Source of the DNA: Tupaia tana
Taxonomy: Eukaryota > Chordata > Mammalia > Scandentia > Tupaiidae
Length of the DNA: 64,000 nt
Reading direction: 5' to 3'
Assembly (NCBI GenBank): GCA_026018925.1
Contig: JAKSZU010000011.1
Coordinates: 11,729,485 to 11,793,484, forward strand
This document shows, in pieces, positions 1 to 23,500 of this stretch. Made by a program: the position numbers and the translations under genes. Below the pieces are notes generated by a model, which saw only the letters and a program-made list of their open reading frames with translations, was not told the origin of the DNA and ran no database searches. Position 1 is the first letter of the stretch. The number at the start of each line of letters is the position of its first letter.

Positions 1-10759
<10,759 letters not shown>

Positions 10760-10865
10760 TTCACCCTAATACTGTAAGGTGACCAAAGAAAGCACAAAAT
10801 GTGAAGTTCTTTGTCACTGTCCTTTTTATCAAGGAAATAAAATCTGCAAAAAAATTTTGCAATCT
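10760..10865 (+). terminator. MYH4: MYH4 3' UTR with poly(A) signal
   Basis: A short 3' UTR of about 100 nt. AATAAA at 10836-10841 is the only canonical signal just after the stop. Cleavage is inferred about 15-25 nt downstream; the exact site is not visible. Confidence 0.75.
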
Positions 10866-11281
10866 AACAATACATCTGTCTCTGAATTATAAGCTCTATC
10901 GTACTGCTAGAACTGATTCATTCATTCAACATTTGTCGAGCTCCTACTGTGAGTAATTAGAGAGGATGACAAAAATGAAGTGTGGGTGGTGAACCAACTT
11001 AAACAGAAGACAAATGAAATAATGTGCCCTGGCAGGATGCAAAGATGGCGAATGCACCCTCAGTTCCACTCAACCGATTTTATACAGTACCTAGTATGTG
11101 TCTGGTACTGAAATAGACACCAAGGACATGACAGTCATCCCATCTTTAAGGAGCTCAATTCAGTGGGGGAGATGGCAAGTCACACAATATGGTACAATAC
11201 ACGTATTCTAACACAAGTATGAAACGAAGTGTGGCAGAGTGAGCTGCTAACCTGAAAAATGCAGAATGGAGACTGTGAGCC
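10866..11281. repeat. Ancient repeat remnants (MIR/L2-like) downstream of MYH4
   Basis: TTCATTCAACATTTGTCGAG followed by a stretch resembling CTAGTATGTGTCTGGTACTG and GGAGCTCAATTCAGTGGGGG is typical of old mammalian L2/MIR-class fragments. The family assignment is uncertain. Confidence 0.35.
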
Positions 11282-11282
11282 A

Positions 11283-11367
11283 TTGGGTCTTCAGGAAAGT
11301 TATGATGTATTTTCCTATGTTATGTTCTATGCAAAAATGCATCATGACTCTCCTGACAACCCAATAG
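11283..11367. mobile_element. Mariner-type MITE, ~85 bp
   Basis: Imperfect palindrome: TTGGGTCTTCAGGAAAGTTA at the left and ACTCTCCTGACAACCCAATA at the right, with short AT-rich centre. Same family as six other copies in this window. Confidence 0.75.
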
Positions 11368-11690
11368 TTACTATGGGTTACTATATGAAATTATCAGGTG
11401 GAAGAGAAAAGTAGGTGGCCATCCTCAGAAAAGAAAACAAGCATGAGATTTCTGAGTAGATAACACACAGGCTTCATAAGCAAAGGGTAACAGATGAGGC
11501 CAGATATGGAAGTGAAGGCCTGATTGTGAAGGCTACAGACTGACAGGCAGTGCTGACGAATTAGGACATGCACCAAACTGGTGAATGTGAATTTCATGAG
11601 GAAGAGAGTGCCACAGGCCACACTATGGAGCAACAAGTAGAGGGGGAAAGATCAGAGCCTGGGGAGAACATTTAGAAGGCTCCAAATATA

Positions 11691-11760
11691 TTGGGTTATC
11701 AGGAAAGTCATGACAAATCTTTGCATAGAAAAATAAGTCACGACCTGATAATATGGTCTA
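11691..11760. mobile_element. Mariner-type MITE, degraded right end
   Basis: TTGGGTTATCAGGAAAGTCA at the left; the right arm is decayed (CACGACCTGATAATATGG). Only about 400 bp from the previous copy. Confidence 0.6.
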
Positions 11761-12820
11761 AATGAGAGATGATAGGGATAGAAATGAATAGAAAGACAGA
11801 ATGAAAGCACAGTTCTAATACCAAAGAAGGGGTGAAGATAGTACTGAAGAAGTTCAACAGTTTCCTATCATTCAAACCTTTCAGGTGCTTTGCGGTTATA
11901 GATTTTATTACCTTTTGTAAGAACTACTTTCCTCTGACTCTTCTCCCTCTTCAAGAAAAACAGACAGAACTTTCTAGATATATCTTCCTGTTGACCTTCT
12001 AATTGCTGCATACAATTCTGCTTAACAAGAAACCAAGCTTTTCTCAACATCCTACATATTTTAAGGAAGACCCAGAAAGGAAGTTATTTATTAAATTCAA
12101 AAAGAATATGATTCATATTTTATCACAGTCATTGCCAGAGGATTTTTTTCTTTGATACTTTCTTAAAATTTGGCTTTATTGTATGGATATCCAAAAACTA
12201 AAACAGCAGAATACCAATTTATTCTTTTACAGAAGTGGATAGCCCTTTCTAATAAGAAAGCTTCTTTGGGAAATTATCCTTGGTGCTGGGATAATAATTA
12301 GTAGTGAGAAGCACACTTTATGAGAAGATACTTTAAAGAGGATAGAAAATAATTAGGAGAATCATTTCACCTAGACCATGATGAAGACTAATGAAATATC
12401 CTGTGTAGAGTAGGCATTTATTATCAAATTTTAATTAAGCTCTGTAGAGTTAACCTACTGACCTTAAAAGCACTAGGCAACTGCTTTATTATTCTATCTC
12501 CTAACTATTTCAATAATTGCTTATGTAGAGAGTTGAGCATGGATACTATTATTTATAGGTCAATTATTCTGGTTCACTAATTAAAGAAGCAAGTATATAA
12601 AGTCACAGTAATCATGATTATTATTCTCCCTCATCTTTCTCACAAATTAAGTAATTTACAGATTTATGTCGTTATCTATAACAACAACACCATGTACAAT
12701 AATGTAAAACTGCCCATGACATGCTTTGCCTTTTCTTCAATTGATATGAGGCATAAATGAGATTTGGAAACTATTTCTAACCTGTTGATGCTGGGTATGA
12801 AAATCCAAATAGGATGCATG
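11761..12820. other. Intergenic AT-rich DNA, nothing recognised
   Basis: No open frame with family resemblance, no SINE or L1 signature. It may contain very old repeats that I cannot place. Confidence 0.4.
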
Positions 12821-13068
12821 GGGAGAGGGCAATAAAATGGCATAGTGGTTAAGGTGCTGAAGTCCCAAATGACTGACGGTGGTTCGACTCCCAGTCCCAG
12901 GTATGAGTGTATGCCCAAGATCCCAAGAGGAGAATGGAGGAGAAGGGATTGCGGCATGGCTTGCTTACCCCCCAACCCCCACAAAGGGTGATTTCTCACT
13001 TTCTGCCACTCTGTCTCTCCAGAAAGTGCACACATCCTATAGCAAAAATCTCTCTTAAGGAAAAAAAG
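12821..13068 (+). mobile_element. tRNA-derived SINE
   Basis: GGCATAGTGGTTAAGGTGCTG (box A region), GGTTCGACTCCC (box B), AGGAGAATGGAGGAGAAGGG and CACATCCTATAGCAAAAATC. The centre is partly deleted. Confidence 0.82.
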
Positions 13069-13809
13069 GAATGAACAAATTTGAATTAAAAGCAATGAAA
13101 TAATTTATGTCTGATTCCCACCTGAGTATAGCACTAAGGCTTACTGTGATGGAACAAAATTCAGACTGGAAGAAGACTGCAAAATGCTATAAAAAGCAAA
13201 GAACTTTTGCTCTTACAGATAAACCTATTTAAAATGTACACATGAGGAAGTAGGCAGAGATGACCTGCCCTAGAGTTTTGGGTTACCAGTCAGGCATTAC
13301 AAAACTAAAAAAAGTCCTAAGAATCTGTAATGGGCCTCTGTATGTTCTGAGGACTTTAATACCAGGGTTACTGGAAGTAAATTCTGGAATACTGGTTCTT
13401 GGAAATATCATTATTCTTTCTCTCTCAACTTCATAGTGTTCAAATAACCAAACAGATAGCAAGAACAGAAGCAACCTCAAGATCCTTCTGTCCCAAAATG
13501 TTACCACTCCTTCTATCTTATATCCAAGTCTCCTGCTATTAAGACTGAATTCTTGGAAAGCCTACAGTTCTACCTTTATGTGTCTGTAATCAGGTATCCC
13601 AACACCTGAAGAGTTTTCACTTTATTTATATTTTATTAAATTGAAAATATACTCATTTCAATTAACACTCTAAGGAGATTCATTGGCTAATTAAGAAATA
13701 ACCTAGGGAAAGAGCTTCCTTGAGATGTCCCTAAAGGAAAGGCAGCCCTGAGGCAGAAAGAAAATGACTCTACAAAGGTCCTTTACTCACAGTTTTCCTG
13801 AAGCATGAC
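13069..13809. other. Intergenic DNA, nothing recognised
   Basis: About 740 bp between a SINE and the broken 3' edge of an L1. No feature that I can support. Confidence 0.4.
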
Positions 13810-14432
13810 TCTAAGTTTTAAGTCTTGCAGTATCTTGGATCTTTGATCCATTTTGAGTTGACTTTTGTTAATGGTGAAAGATGTAGGTTCAGTTTCATCT
13901 TTCTGCAGTTTTTCCAGCACCATTTACTAAAGAGGTTTTCCTTTTCCCAATGGATTGACTGGTATCCTTCGTCAAAAATCAGTTGGCTGTAAGCTTTGGG
14001 GGTTATTTCTTGGGTCTCTATTCTAGTCCATTGGTCCACATGTCTGTTTTTGTGCCAATACCATGCTGTTTTGATGACCACAGCTTTATAGTATATCTTG
14101 GGATCAGGGAGTGATAAGCCTCCCACTCCACTTTTCTTGCGCTGGATTGCTTTGGCAATATGAGGTTTTTTATGATTCCAGATGAATTCTATGATTGTCT
14201 TTTCTAGATCTGTGAAGAATATCTCTGGTATTTTGATTGGAATTGCATTAAATAATTAGATTAATTTGGGTAGAACTGCCACTTTGATTATGTTAATTCT
14301 TCCAATCTAGGAACATGGGATGTACTTCCACTTTTTTATGTTGCTTTCTATTTCTTTTTTAAGATTTTCATAGTTTTCTTTATAAAAGTCTTTGACTTCC
14401 TTAGGTTTATCCCTAGATGTCTTATACATTTT

Positions 14433-14693
14433 TTTTTTGAGAGAGATTTTCGCTATAGGGCGCGTGCGCTCGCCAGACAAAGACAGACAGACATAGAGAC
14501 AGAAAGTGAGAAATCACCCCCCAGGGGGGATGGTCACACCGCAATCCCTTCTCCTCCATTCTCCTCTCGGGATCTTGGGCACGCACGCACACACACCCGG
14601 CGTGAGTTTTAAGCCACCAGGTCCGGGACGCGAACCGCAGTCGACTACGTGGGAGTCCAGCGACATAGCCATTACGCTAACTGCTGGTTCCCA
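14433..14693 (-). mobile_element. tRNA-derived SINE, young, nested in L1
   Basis: Antisense copy flanked by a perfect 16 bp duplication ATGTCTTATACATTTT (14417-14432 and 14694-14709). It splits the L1 ORF2 reverse-transcriptase region. Confidence 0.93.
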
Positions 14694-15377
14694 ATGTCTT
14701 ATACATTTTGTGGCTATGGTGAAAGGGATTCCTTTCTTCAGATCTACTTCATTCAACTTGTTGTTCATATATAGAAATGCTCTGGATTTTTGGATATTGA
14801 TTTTGTATCCTGCCACTTTACTATATTCACTTATTACTTCCAGAAGTTTTCTCATGGAGACCTTTGGGTCTTCTAAGTATACCATCATGTCATCTGCGAA
14901 TAAAGATATTTTCAACTCTTCTTTGTCTATTTGAATGCCTTTTATATTGTTCTCTTTTCTGATTGCATTCGCTAAGACTTCCAGCACTATATTAAAAAGC
15001 AGTGGAGAAAGTGGGCACCCTTGCCTAGTACCAGTTTTTAGTGGAAACGCTTTCAGCTTTTCCCCATTCAGTATAATGTTAGCTGTAGGTTTTTCGTAGA
15101 TGGTTTTTACTGTGTTGAGAAATGACCCTTCTATACCAATCTAACTGAGGGTCTTAATCATGAAAGGATGTTGTATTTTATCAAATGCTTTCTCTGCACC
15201 AATTGAAATGATCATATGGTTTTTATCTTTCTTTCTGTTAATATGGTACATTACATTTATGGTCTTGCATATGTTGAACCACCCTTGCATCCCTGGTAAA
15301 AGCCTACCTGGTTGTGATGAATAATCTTTGTTATATGTTGTTGGATACGATTTGAGAGTATCTTGTTGAGAATTTTT

Positions 15378-15559
15378 TTTATTTCAATTTATTTATTTGC
15401 ATTCATTCACTGTACATCATTACAGCATACAAAATGAGATTTTCCATCCAGAGTACACTGTATATTGTCTCAATCAAGCACATCAACAAACATGTTATTG
15501 TCAGCAGATGATCTTCCATTTCTTGTTTTCTGTATGTTTTGCTTTTTTTCCCCCCATCC
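15378..15559 (-). mobile_element. Short 5'-truncated L1/HAL1 3' end nested in L1
   Basis: About 180 bp matching, in reverse, the 3' end at 31436-31615. Flanked by TTGAGAATTTTT (15366-15377) and TTGATAATTTTT (15560-15571). An insertion into the older L1 ORF2. Confidence 0.8.
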
Positions 15560-18489
15560 TTGATAATTTTTGCATCTATATTCATCAACAATATTGGCCT
15601 ACAGTTTTCCTTTTTTGTCATGTCCTTATCTATTTTGGGAATGAGGATGCCAGAGGCTTCATAGAATGAATTTGGAAGGTTTCCTTCCTTGTGAATCTTT
15701 AGAAATAATTTGAGTAGGATAAGGATTAACTCTTCCTTAAAGGTTTTGTAGAATTCAGAAATAAAGCCATCTGGGCCTGGGCTTTTCTTTGCCGGGAGGT
15801 TATTTATTACTGATTCAATCTCCTGGCTAGTTATGGGTCTATTCAGGTTTTCTATGTCCTCCTGATTCAATCTTGGTAGATTATATGCATCCAGGAATTT
15901 GTCCGTCTCCTCCAAGTTATCTTGTTTGTTGGTATATGGTCGTTCATAGTATCGTCTAATGATAATTTGTATTTCTATTATGTCAGTACTAATGTTGCCT
16001 GTTTCATCACGTATTTATTTATCTGGTTTCTTTCTTTCTTCTTGATCAGTCTAGCCAATGGTGTGTCAATCTTGTTAATCTTTTCAAAGAACCAGCTTTT
16101 GCTTTTATTTATTTTCTGTAAGGTTCATTTATTTTCAATTTCATTTATTTCTGCTTGGGTCTTTATTATTTCTTTTCACCTGGCATTTTTAGGGTTTTTT
16201 TGTTGTTGTTTTTCCAATTCCCTGAGACATAATGTTAGGTTATCTATTTGCCACCTTTCCATCTTTTTTCTTATGCACAATAATTGCTATGAACTTCCCT
16301 CTTATGACTGCTTTGGCAGTGTCCCATAAATTATGGAAACTTGTGTGCTCATTATCATTTGTCTCCATAAATTTATTATTTCAGACCTAATTTCTTCAGT
16401 AATGAAGAAGTTATTCAGAAGTAGGTTGTTCAGTTTCCATGTGTTTGCGTATTTTTGAGGGTGTTTCTTGAAATTAATCTTGAGTTTAATTCCATCATGG
16501 TCAGAGAAGATGCTGGATATAGTTTCTATGCCTTTGAATCTGTAAAGGCTTGATTTGTGTCCTAACATATGGTCAATATTTGAAAAGATTCCATGCCAGG
16601 GTGAGAAAAAAATGTATATTTTGTGTACTTGGGGTGGAAAGTTCTATAGATACCTATCAAGCCCATTCAATTTATAGTATCATTTAGGTCCTATTTCTCT
16701 CTATTTATTTTTTGCCTAGAACATCTGTCTAAAGGAGATAATGGGGTGTTGAGATCCCCAACAATTACACTGTTTCTCCTTATCTCTCCTTTTAGCTCCA
16801 ACAGTTTTTCCTTCACATATTTTGGTGCTCCTGAGTTGGGTGCATAGATATTTATAAGTGTTATGTCTTCTTGCTGGGTTACCCCATTTACTATTATATA
16901 ATGCCCTTCTTTGTCTCTTTTTACAGTCTTTGACTTGAAGCCTATTTTGTCTGAAATCAATATAGCAACTCCAGCCCTTTTTTGATTTCCATTTGCATGG
17001 AATATCTTTCTCCAGCCCTTCACTTTTACTCTATGTATGTCTTTATCCATAAGGTGAGTTTCTTGTAGGAAACAGATAGAGGGTTTCTTCTTTCTTTATC
17101 TATTCAGTCAGTCTGTGTCTCTTAATTGGAGAATTTAATCCATTGACATTCAATTTTATTATCAACATTTCCAGACCTGTTCCTATCATTAAGTGAGCTA
17201 TTTTCTTGGTTACTTTTTGTTCTCTTATAACTGTCTGACTTCTTAGTTTTCCTGGTATAGCACTCCCTTCAGAATCTCTTGAAGAGCTGGTCTGGAGTTG
17301 GTAAATTCCTTCAGATTTTGTTTATCTGAGAATGTTTTTATCTTTTTTTATCCCATATGAAAGATAATTTTGCCGGGAATAGAATTCTTGGTTGAAATTG
17401 TTTTTCATTCAACACTTTGACTATATTTCCCCATTCTTTCCTTGCCTGCATTGTTTCCGCTGAGAGATCCGATGTTAGCCTGATGGGGTGACCTTTGTAA
17501 GTAACTTGACGTTTCCCTCTTGCCAACTTTAGTATCTTGTCTTTGTCTGTTGTTTTTGCCAGTCTGGCTATGATATGTGCCTTGAAGAGAATCTTCTTGG
17601 GTTGATTCTACTCAGGGTCCTATGTATTTCTTGGGTCTGGATAATTGAATGACTTTCTAGGTTTGGAAAGTTTTCTTCCAGGGTTTCATGAAATAAATTA
17701 TCAGTGCCCTTATTATTTGCTTCCTTTTCTGTGATACCAATTATCTGGATGTGGTATCCAGTATTCCTTGTATATTATCCTCATTTTTCTTAGTTGTTTG
17801 CTCAATCTTCTTGATACTTTTTTCTAGGTCAGATGTTTTGTCTTCTACATTCAAGATTCGACCTTCTGACTGATCTAATCTACTTTTCATACTTTCAAGG
17901 GAGGTTTTGATCTCCTGTATCACATTATTCAGTCCTAGAAGTTCCATCTTGTTCTTTTTTAAAGTGTCTATTTCTTCTTTCAAATCATGAAAGAACTTCC
18001 TTATCTCCTGGAGCTCACTGTATCTTTTCTCTTCCATCTCAGTTAGTTTGGTCACTACAAATACTCTGAATTTCTTATTCAACATGTCCACGACTTCCAT
18101 TGTACTACTGACTGTGGGTGATGTGGGCTTGATGATTTCCCTTGGAGGAGAGACCTTTGGTTGGTTGCTCATATTTCTTGAGCCTGTACATTTGTTCCTA
18201 GTCATCTGGTAATCTATACGTTACTTCCTAACTTATTCAAGCTATCTCTGAGTGTTAAAAGGTGCACAGGTTTAGAAAATTGGTGATTTCTCTTCTGTTC
18301 TTACTACCTGTTGCTCACTAGTACCACGCACTATTGTCACTGGTCGTGAATGTCCCAAAGACCTCCCTGTTTCTAAGGAGTGGTGAGCCTTAGTAGAGAG
18401 GCCTTCCCTGACTATCCAGTATCTAAAGGCAACTGTTGTTCCCTGCCCTGACAATTGTACTTCTCTCTCTGATTTGCTTCTGTCTGTGA

Positions 18490-18655
18490 CACTATCATCA
18501 CTTGACTAACTGGTTTAATATCTGTCTGTCTCCCTCTGCTAAGATATAAGCTTCGCAAGGGCAGAGACTTTCTTTCATTCACTGTTAAATATCTGCTGAG
18601 TTGAACATTGCCTGGCACATAACAGGTACCAAGAAATATTTGTGAGATAAATGAG
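18490..18655 (+). repeat. L2 3'-end fragment
   Basis: AAGATATAAGCTTCGCAAGG, GCAGAGACTT, GCCTGGCACATAACAGGTAC and AAATATTTGTGAGATAAATG follow the order of the ancient L2 3' end. Confidence 0.65.
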
Positions 18656-18797
18656 TATGTTATTAATTATTAAGAACTTGCAGAATACCAGATGTCTTAC
18701 AGTTATCTTCTAAATATAAATTCTAAGTAAAAGATTAATTAAAAACCCCTTTCACAGGAATTGATAGAATTATAAAAAAATAAATAAATAAATAAGA

Positions 18798-19063
18798 GGG
18801 ACCAGCAGTTAGCATAATGGCTATGTCGCTGGACTCCCATGTAGTCGATCGCAGTTCTAGTCCCGGACCCGGTGGCTTAAACTCACGTCGGGTGCATGTG
18901 TGTGCGTGTGCCCAAGATCCCGAGAGGAGAAAAGAGGAGAAGAGAATGAGGGGTGGCCATCCCCCCTGGGGGTGATTTATCACTTTATGTCTCTCTGTCT
19001 CTCTCTTTGTCTTCCTGGAGAGCACACGCACCCTATAGCAAAAACTTCTCAAAAAAAAAAAAA
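18798..19063 (+). mobile_element. tRNA-derived SINE, young
   Basis: Full-length: GGGACCAGCAGTTAGCATAA at the head, box-B-like GTTCTAGTCCC, the CCCCCCTGGGGG hairpin and an A13 tail. Preceded by a (TAAA)n run. Confidence 0.9.
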
Positions 19064-19084
19064 GAAAAGTAAGTGAAGGGTCTT

Positions 19085-19984
19085 CCATTTCTGCCAAGAT
19101 GGAGTAGTATTTTCTTCTAGTCCTTCCACTAAGTACAATTCAAAACCATGGACATTATACATAAAACTGATATAAAGGATTCCAAAGTATTGAGAAGATG
19201 GACCAGTTAAGAACCTCAAGACAAAGAAAGAGATGGTGGTAAGTTTCCTGGGTGATCATTTTTCCATGTATGCCCAGATTTGGAGCTAAGGAAGCAGACA
19301 ACACAAATACAATTGGCACAAATTGGGGGGAAAAAAAAGAGTCAGACGATGGCCCAACAGAAAATGCAATGCTCTGTGAGGCTGATTCATGTAGAAAGGT
19401 TCCAGGTTCACATTTGGAGACCTCCCTGAGCATGCTGGGTGTGTGTGCCCATGGTCTGGGCCTAACTGAAGCTGCAGGTAGATCACAGCATGAAGATCCC
19501 ATTATGGCTGCCTCCCCGTATCTCTCCTGCTCATGAAGAAAAAAAGAAGCTTATTTTTTAAAGCCTTTTTCTCTCATCAAAGGAAAAAGAAATGGGTGAT
19601 CTAACAAAACAAAACCTTTTAGATAGTAATTGTTCAACCTTCTTATGTGCTGCCAAACAACACATAAGAAACTGTGCCCTGCCTTCCCCAGCAAAATCAG
19701 AGTAGAAAGCCTACACTTCTGCCTTTACAAGGCCACAATCAGGTATCCAATATCCTCACCATAGTGGTACCAGGAAGGCCAATAGGAAAACAGGATTTGG
19801 GTCCCTGCTGGCCAGCAATGAGCTCCCACCAGTGTTGTCAGTCCTGATAACATTAAGATCCTTGACTCTGACCACCTAGGAGTAGCAAATCATCCCTTGT
19901 CCTTCCCACAGTCAGAGAAAACCTAGAAAAACATCAACACTCAATCCCTCCCCCGAACAGAGTCTCGTAGCCCAGGCCTTACCT
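19085..19984 (+). mobile_element. Old LINE-1 5' region (probable)
   Basis: TTTCTGCCAAGATGGAGTAG resembles the start of old L1 5' UTRs. The following 900 bp has L1 5'-UTR-like text (TACAAGGCCACAATCAGGTA) but no open frame. The MEST retrocopy begins at its right edge. Confidence 0.4.
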
Positions 19985-21930
19985 GAATCAGGAATGAGGG
20001 AGTGGTGGGTTCGGGTGGGTGCTGGCCCTGTCACTGCTGCACCATACCTACATATCTTGCCCTTCAGCTTTTCCCTGCCCTTCACTCCTGAAAACCTTCA
20101 GGTAAATTTTTTTACTTGCAAGGGAATTGTGCATCTTCTAACAAGACTCTGTGGGTGTGGTTGGAAGCCCATGTGTTTTTACATGGCTTCCCAACATCCA
20201 GCTACGACTGGTACAAGACTTGGGAAGGTCTGACCCTGAGGTTTTATCAAGCAGTTGCCCTTGAGTTTTTAGGCTTTGGCTTCAATGACAAACTGAGACC
20301 ATATCACTATTCCATATCTGAGCAGGCCAGCACTGTGGAGGCATTTTTATGGCATCTAGAGTTCCAAAACTTCACAATCAACCTCCTGATTAATGATAAT
20401 GGAGCTATTACTCCTCAGAAGCTGCTCTTTAGGTACAAACAGAACCGTTCTGGTCAGCTTACCATAAAGAGTCTCTAACTGTCAAAAAGAGGTATCTTTC
20501 CTGAGACTCACCATCCTCTGCTTTTCCAAAAGCTACTCAAAGGTGGAGGTGTGCTGTCACCCATAATCACTCGGTTGATGAACTTCTTTGTAGTTTCTTG
20601 AGGTCTCACTCCAGTCTTTGGGTCATACATTCAACCCTCGGCAAGCAAACTGTGGCACACGTGGGTGGGGATCTGCAACAATGACAGGAATTCAGTCATT
20701 AATGGTCACTTAGAGTTTATCAATCAGAGGAAGAAATTCAGGGGGACAGCAAGTGGCATAGTGGCTATGATGCTGGACTCCCACATGGTCAACTGCAGTT
20801 TGAGTCTCAGACCTGGTGGCTTGAAAATCACATCAGGCGCACATGCACAATTCTCCCAGGAGAATAGAGGAGAAGAGATTGCAGTGTGGCCATCCCCCTG
20901 GGATGTGATTTCTCACTTTCCATTTCACCTTCTCTCTCTATCTCTTCAGCTAGCACACATGCTCTGTGGCAGAAACCTTTAAAAATATTTTTAAAAAGAA
21001 AAGAAAAGAAAATTCAGAAGACTCTGGTGGGGCTCTTGCCTGTCTAACTATTACCATTCATTTTATCTTTCACTTTATCTCCGAGCCATTGGATCCTGTC
21101 AATCCCTATCCACAATTTTTGGAGCTGTATAGGAAAATGCTCTGTAGTGGACCACAGTGTTGATTCTGGATGAGCATGTTAGCCACTATCCACAGCTAGA
21201 GGATCCCATGGGCTTCTTGAAGGCATATATGGGCTTCACCAGCTCCTTCTGAGCTAGAATGAGTAGTTCCCCTGTGTTGCCTTCCCTACTCCCTGATCCA
21301 CTGTGTGTTCCAATGGTAAGAAATGTCCAGAGAAGTCCTGGCCATTGAACACTATTCTCTCACAAAAGTCCACTTCCCTCACATTGGTGACCAATATAAA
21401 GGCAAAGGCCAGAAGGAGCTCCAATTCTAAGGGTGGACACAATAGTCCACCTGCCATGTGACACTGATTGAGTACATGGACTCGCGTCTGTCTCTGGGTT
21501 ATCAGGAAATTCTGTTGAGTACTCTGACTCCCTCATGCAGAAAGACAAATACTTTGGCATAAAAGACTTTTTAACACTTCTGTGGACTTTTCTGAAATAT
21601 AGAGAAGTGCTCATTTCTGGCCAAACCCCACATAAACTTCTATGGTAAAGAATGAGGTAAGAGGGCTTCCTTACTGCTTCGAATGAAGAGAAAGTTGAGT
21701 CTCTTTTATCGTAATTTTAGATTTAGTTTCATCAGCTGCTTCTAATTATAGATATTTTGTTGAAATAGAATGTAGTACTGTAAACATGTTTAGAGGTTAA
21801 GGCTATGATTTATCCTCATGTTTTATAAGATTTTATTAGATTACTAAACCAGCAGACCCTTACTCTGCCAGAGTAGTGACCCTTATTAAGCATGTCTGAT
21901 TTCTGAATAAACTGAACTAAATCCAAACTA
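19985..21930 (+). pseudogene. MEST: MEST processed pseudogene (retrocopy), split by a SINE
   Basis: An intron-less copy of the MEST/PEG1 mRNA; the parent encodes an alpha/beta-hydrolase-fold protein. ATG at 19994 begins MREWWVRVG; later come [53 protein letters not shown] and, in another frame, FINQRKKF (to 20735). After the SINE (20742-21006) the copy resumes with GPLDP-like [20 protein letters not shown] and the region matching the MEST C-terminus up to about 21255. The 3' UTR follows and includes AATAAA at 21906-21911. There are several frameshifts, a stop at about 20476-20478 and the SINE, so no full protein can be made. Exons are joined without introns, which fits L1-mediated retroposition. 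No clear poly(A) tail or TSD remains. Confidence 0.9.
20742..21006 (+). mobile_element. tRNA-derived SINE inside the MEST retrocopy
   Basis: Flanked by AAGAAATTCAG (20731-20741) and AAGAAAATTCAG (21006-21017), which is MEST coding sequence (RKKF). It is therefore younger than the retrocopy. Confidence 0.9.
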
Positions 21931-22224
21931 TTTACAGAATTTACTAAAATCACAGGACATTAAAGATCAACAGCATCTGTGCCAGAGATCTACTGTGATT
22001 AACTTGAAGGACCAGTTCTAACAGCAAATAGCAGTTCTATTCCTCATAGAAGCACGTCCCTCCTGGACTAGAATGGAAGGGAGGGGACTGTGGTGAATTC
22101 CTCATCACCATGTGAATGTACATTGATACCTTTCATAAAAATTGCTTAACTTCCCACTGCTGTCCCAGGAAGGTTTTCTCATGTATTATAGCTCTTATTT
22201 TAAAAGTTCTAGCATTTATCTTAT
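21931..22224. other. Intergenic DNA after the MEST retrocopy
   Basis: About 290 bp with no family I recognise. It could be the 3' flank of the retrocopy or more old L1. Confidence 0.3.
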
Positions 22225-23009
22225 CAGCATGCTGGAAGGAGAGGAGGAAGAGAATGAGGCTGAAAAGGTACTGAAAGAACTAATGGCTGAAAATGTACAA
22301 ATCTGTCAAGAAACATAAACCTATGATTCAAAGAGGAGCTTATCTTCAAAGAATAAACTCAATTGCACACCAAGGTATATCATGAGCTTCTGAATCCTAA
22401 AGGAAAAAGAAAACTTACACACAACCAGAGAAAAATGGCATCTTATCTACAGGAATGAAAAAACAAACAAATAAACAAACAAAAAACAAAAACAAAAACC
22501 TCAGGTGACAGGATTTTTTCTAAATGAACCATAGACACCAGAAAGAAGTTATGCAATATTTTTCAGTTGCTGAAAGAAAACAACTGTCAATCTAAAATCT
22601 TATACCCAGCAAAAATATGCTTCAGAAGTAAAAGGGAAGTCAAGACATTCTCAGATTAAGAATAATTTAGAAAAATCTTTCATCACCAGATCTACCCTAA
22701 ACAAATGGCTAAAGTTCATTCCCTAAACAGAAAGGAAAAAAATAAAAGAAGGAACAAAGCAACTTCAAAAAGGAAAAAGAAGTATGATAAACAAAAGTAG
22801 TCACAATAGGTTTTTCTCTTCTTGGGTTTCCCAAATTTTGTTTGATGATTGAAACAAAAAATTACATCACTGTTCAATATCATTCTAAATGTATGCAGAG
22901 GAAATATTTAAGACAATTACCCTATAAACAGGGGAGGATACAAGGCCTTAAAATGAGGTAAGTTTTCTATGCAACACTTGAACTGGCAACATGATAACAT
23001 AAGACTGAA

Positions 23010-23066
<57 letters not shown>

Positions 23067-23500
23067 ACTACATCATATATAGTAATGCCAAGAGCAACTA
23101 CTACAAATGACAAATGACATACAAAGAAACACACACAAATACTAGAAGGACACACACAAATTCCAGTTTAAAACTTATTATACTTAAATTGCCAATAAAA
23201 AAATTGTAACTGATCATTAAATAATCCTGCTTTGACTAAAACAATGAAACTGGCTTTTTTTTTTTTTTTTTACCTTCTTTCACATTTGATTGATTCACGA
23301 AAGATCTTAATTAATCCAAATACTTTCAATAGCAAGTGTACCTGATATATACATATCTATGAACACATGTCTGGCTTTAAGCATAAACTTCGATAAGTAG
23401 AATGAACATACTATAAAGTAGCACCTACCTAGGGCTATATAGTATACTGCAGTCATTAAATAGGTATTTTAATACATTTTTAAATTTAAAGTAAAGCAAT
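22225..23500 (+). mobile_element. Old LINE-1 fragment (ORF1 end and ORF1-ORF2 spacer)
   Basis: Diverged text of L1 ORF1: AACAACTGTCAATCTAAAAT, CTTATACCCAGCAAAAATAT, CAAGACATTCTCAGATTAAG, CTACCCTAAACAAATGGCTA, then spacer text (ATGCCAAGAGCAACTACTAC). Frame is destroyed. It may be the same element as 19085-19984, split by the MEST insertion. Confidence 0.55.
23011..23066. repeat. (TG)n(AG)n microsatellite
   Basis: About 16 TG units followed by about 11 GA units. Confidence 0.9.

Larger units (their letters stand above)
13810..18225 (-). mobile_element. LINE-1, minus strand, decayed, 3' end missing
   Basis: Read on the minus strand: ORF1 N-terminal coiled coil (17741-18205), ORF1 C-terminal part (17338-17526, VTYKGHPIRLTSDLSAETMQ), endonuclease-domain remnant (16691-17050, NIYAPNSGAP, GDLNTPLS), reverse transcriptase (15403-15915, KSPGPDGF; 14700-14987, [12 protein letters not shown]) and the ORF2 C-terminal region (13818-14126, [20 protein letters not shown]). 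Frames are broken by stops and frameshifts, so it is inactive. The end of ORF2 and the 3' UTR are absent at 13810. It hosts a nested SINE (14433-14693) and a nested L1 3' fragment (15378-15559). Confidence 0.9.
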
